This document shows positions 5,386-7,384 of a stretch of 7,384 nt of DNA, piece after piece (the stretch's first letter is position 1; each line of letters begins with the position of its first letter). The notes beneath the pieces are model-generated. The model had not been told where the DNA came from and did not search any database. It was given only the letters and a program-made list of their open reading frames with translations. The translations under genes were made by a program, and so were the position numbers. The DNA comes from UBA7657 sp049653045. GTDB lineage: Bacteria; Pseudomonadota; Alphaproteobacteria; Micavibrionales; Micavibrionaceae. Location of the stretch: NCBI GenBank assembly GCA_049653045.1, contig JBASFN010000116.1, positions 1 to 7,384 on the forward strand. The letters are read 5' to 3'.

Positions 5386-7384
5386 CTAATTCTTCTCAGA
5401 CCCAATTTTCAACGACGTCTTCACCGACGTCATCGGCAGGAACAAACTAACCGTCGTCCCCTTACCCGGCTCACTGTCCAGATCAACACTCCCGCCATGC
5501 AGAGCAATAATATTCCGCACAAGGGAAAGCCCAAGCCCCGCGCCGCCCCGCGACATCCGCGCCTTGCCGCCGCCCTGCGCACGCTGGAACGGCTCGAAAA
5601 TACGCGCCCGGTCTTCCTTGGAAATACCAATCCCGGTATCCGCAACATAAATCGTCACACCACTTTCATTCCGCCGCACCCCGAGTGTGATTTTCCCGCC
5701 CGACGGCGTAAAACTAATGGCGTTACGGATCAAATTGATAACGGCTTGCTGCAATCGCCGCTCATCGGCGACAATACCGCCCACATCCGGCGTACATTCC
5801 ATGAAAATATCGATGCTGGCCTTACGCGCCCACCCCTGCACCAGATCAAACACACCCTGCAGCATAGAGGCCACATCCATATCCGCACGGGATAACTTCA
5901 TATACCCGGCCTCCAGCGTCGAAAGATCGAGAATATCATTGATAAGCCCGAGCAACCGCTCGCTAGCTTCCTGCATGTCCTGCGTATATTCCTTCTGCCG
6001 CACATTGAGCGGCCCAAAATATTCCTTGGCCAGTATCTCGGTAAATCCCATAATCGCATTAAGAGGCGTGCGAAGCTGATACGAAACATTGGCAAGGAAA
6101 TCGAGCTTGAGCTGCTCCGCCGCCTCCAGCGCAGCATTTTTCTCCCGCAGGGCATTTTCCACCCGCATCTTATCGGTCACATCCGCATAGGTCAGCAAAA
6201 CCCCGCCATCCGGCAGAGGAACGGTCGTAAAATCAACCAGCGTCCCATCGCTCCGCTCCAGCCGCCCCTCATGCATCAACCGATCCAGCGCACTGGCGAT
6301 CAACTCTTCCTTTTTGGTTTCCCAATTGGAATTTTTGAAAAGCGGCTTCATCTTCTCGACAAGCTTTGAAATATGCGGCTCGCCTTCAAGGTCTTCAGGA
6401 TTTAGACCCCACAATCGACCAAACGACGGATTAGACAATTTAAGCCGCCCGTCTCCGCCATACACCGCCACGGCCTCGGCCAGGTTATCCAGCGTCTCCT
6501 TTTGCACCGCGATCAAGGTGTTATAGGACGATTCAAGCTGCAAACGGCTGGTTACATCCTCAAACGTCATCATCAAGCCGCCCATCGAATGCGGCACGAC
6601 AAGCTGGCGCAATGTCGATCCATCCGGCAGGTGCAGCATATCCTCAAACGGATCAATCAGACTGGTAAACATATCAAGCCAGTCTTGCTTAAAGCGTTTA
6701 AAATCAATCTGCTCAGGCAAACGCCGCGTCTGACGCAGCTTTTCCATCAATTCGCCCAGCTTCGGCCCGGTATTCAGCCACTGATCCTCCAGCCCCCAAA
6801 GCTGCGAAAACGCGGAATTATAAAATTCCAGCCGTTCATCCGCCGTAAAAATCGCAATCGCGCTGCGAAGCTGCTCCAGCAATTCCTGGTTAGACGACTG
6901 ATACCGCTTGAGCGTCGTCTCCAACTCCTCTTCCCGCGTAATATTAAAGGCAATCCCCATCGTCATCGGCAAAGGCGACAGGGGAATTTCCGACAGCCGC
7001 ATCAAAATCCGGCTACCCTTCACGACCACATGCGCCTTGGTTTCAAGGGTTTTATTGTCCTTGAGGGCGAGTGCCGCCAACGCCTTACCGGGGGGAAGCT
7101 CGTCCTTGGCAATCGTCTTTTTCTTCAAGGCCTGCGCCGCAATTTCCTTTTGCTCCCGCAAAGCCGTTTCAACATCCGTATTCAAAAAATCGGCATAGGT
7201 CGTATTGCACCAGATTATTTTCTGATTTTGATCGCGCAGCCATAAAGGACGCGGAATAGCATCAAGCGCGGTGCTGAACTCGCCCGGCTGAACCCCCGAA
7301 GCACCCGCCACCGACTCAGGCGCAAGTTCAGAAACAGCAACAGGAGCAGAAGCAGAAGCATCCTTAATACTCTGCTCCGACGAA
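5386..7384 (-). CDS. divL: DivL-like PAS tyrosine-type kinase (pseudo histidine kinase), N terminus outside window
   Basis: DivL is an alphaproteobacterial cell-cycle protein that, in Caulobacter, binds DivK and controls the CckA-CtrA phosphorelay. Residues are numbered from the GTG at 7311. Three PAS domains lie at about 12-125, 143-258 and 270-383; the last two carry the RLxxxNxxFxxLWGL type of core. Next come a dimerisation/acceptor domain (400-470) and an ATPase domain (480-628) with N-box residues N526 and N530, DTGIGI (558-563), IFEPF (571-575) and GAGLGL (590-595). The acceptor box reads FLANVSYQLRTPLNAI, with Tyr411 where kinases have His. The frame stays open upstream of that GTG to the window edge, adding at least 24 residues, so the GTG is not the true start. 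Caulobacter DivL has Tyr550, so about 115 N-terminal residues are probably missing. It converges on trpF. Gene identity is inferred from the tyrosine and domain plan. Confidence 0.8.
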   Translation of the reverse strand, partial: SSEQSIKDASASAPVAVSELAPESVAGASGVQPGEFSTALDAIPRPLWLRDQNQKIIWCNTTYADFLNTDVETALREQKEIAAQALKKKTIAKDELPPGKALAALALKDNKTLETKAHVVVKGSRILMRLSEIPLSPLPMTMGIAFNITREEELETTLKRYQSSNQELLEQLRSAIAIFTADERLEFYNSAFSQLWGLEDQWLNTGPKLGELMEKLRQTRRLPEQIDFKRFKQDWLDMFTSLIDPFEDMLHLPDGSTLRQLVVPHSMGGLMMTFEDVTSRLQLESSYNTLIAVQKETLDNLAEAVAVYGGDGRLKLSNPSFGRLWGLNPEDLEGEPHISKLVEKMKPLFKNSNWETKKEELIASALDRLMHEGRLERSDGTLVDFTTVPLPDGGVLLTYADVTDKMRVENALREKNAALEAAEQLKLDFLANVSYQLRTPLNAIMGFTEILAKEYFGPLNVRQKEYTQDMQEASERLLGLINDILDLSTLEAGYMKLSRADMDVASMLQGVFDLVQGWARKASIDIFMECTPDVGGIVADERRLQQAVINLIRNAISFTPSGGKITLGVRRNESGVTIYVADTGIGISKEDRARIFEPFQRAQGGGKARMSRGGAGLGLSLVRNIIALHGGSVDLDSEPGKGTTVSLFLPMTSVKTSLKIGSEKN

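Noticed and set aside
6502..7245. 247-codon plus-strand frame opposite the DivL-like gene
   Set aside because: It is Arg/Gln/His-rich without recognisable domains, typical of an antisense shadow of a GC-rich gene. The minus strand has three PAS domains and a full kinase core.
5386..7384. Ordinary sensor histidine kinase such as CckA or PleC
   Set aside because: The acceptor histidine is absent (Tyr), and no receiver domain follows the ATPase domain.

Overview
The window looks like a chromosomal segment of an alphaproteobacterium. The gene order cmk - rpsA - ihfB - lapA-like - pyrF - trpF is a well-known alphaproteobacterial neighbourhood. The convergent gene at the right is a PAS-rich kinase in which the phospho-accepting histidine is replaced by tyrosine, the hallmark of the cell-cycle protein DivL, which is known from this class. 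Coding regions are GC-rich with C/G-ending codons. I cannot place the organism below class level.

Layout. (1) 1-142, minus strand: the N-terminal part of an unrecognised, more AT-rich small gene running off the left edge. (2) 143-317: an AT-rich divergent intergenic region with a good minus-strand promoter, weaker plus-strand promoter elements, and two palindromes. (3) 318-989: cytidylate kinase (cmk). (4) 990-1075: a leader that may regulate rpsA. (5) 1076-2917: ribosomal protein S1 (rpsA) with six S1 domains and a charged lysine-rich tail, closed by a strong Rho-independent terminator. (6) 2975-3110: promoter region of ihfB, including an IHF-like site. (7) 3111-5095: a compact plus-strand operon of ihfB, a LapA-type membrane protein, pyrF and trpF, the last two overlapping by 4 bp. 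(8) 5096-5385: a gene-free repeat island with a MITE-like element bounded by TATAGTC/GACTATA, two inverted REP-type hairpins inside it, and a separate triple 9-bp repeat. (9) 5386-7384, minus strand: a DivL-like protein whose reading frame is still open at the right edge, so its N terminus lies outside the window.

How the genes work together. cmk supplies CDP/dCDP, pyrF makes UMP and trpF serves tryptophan synthesis, so the conserved block mixes nucleotide and amino-acid anabolism with translation (S1) and nucleoid architecture (IHF beta). Two common neighbours are missing: aroA is not upstream of cmk, and trpB-trpA do not follow trpF. The conserved block has therefore been cut at both ends, on the left at an AT-rich region and on the right at the repeat island. 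The most notable object is the DivL-like kinase: its ATP-binding domain looks intact, but its acceptor site reads S-Y-Q instead of S-H-E. It matches a known family, so I do not claim a new system.
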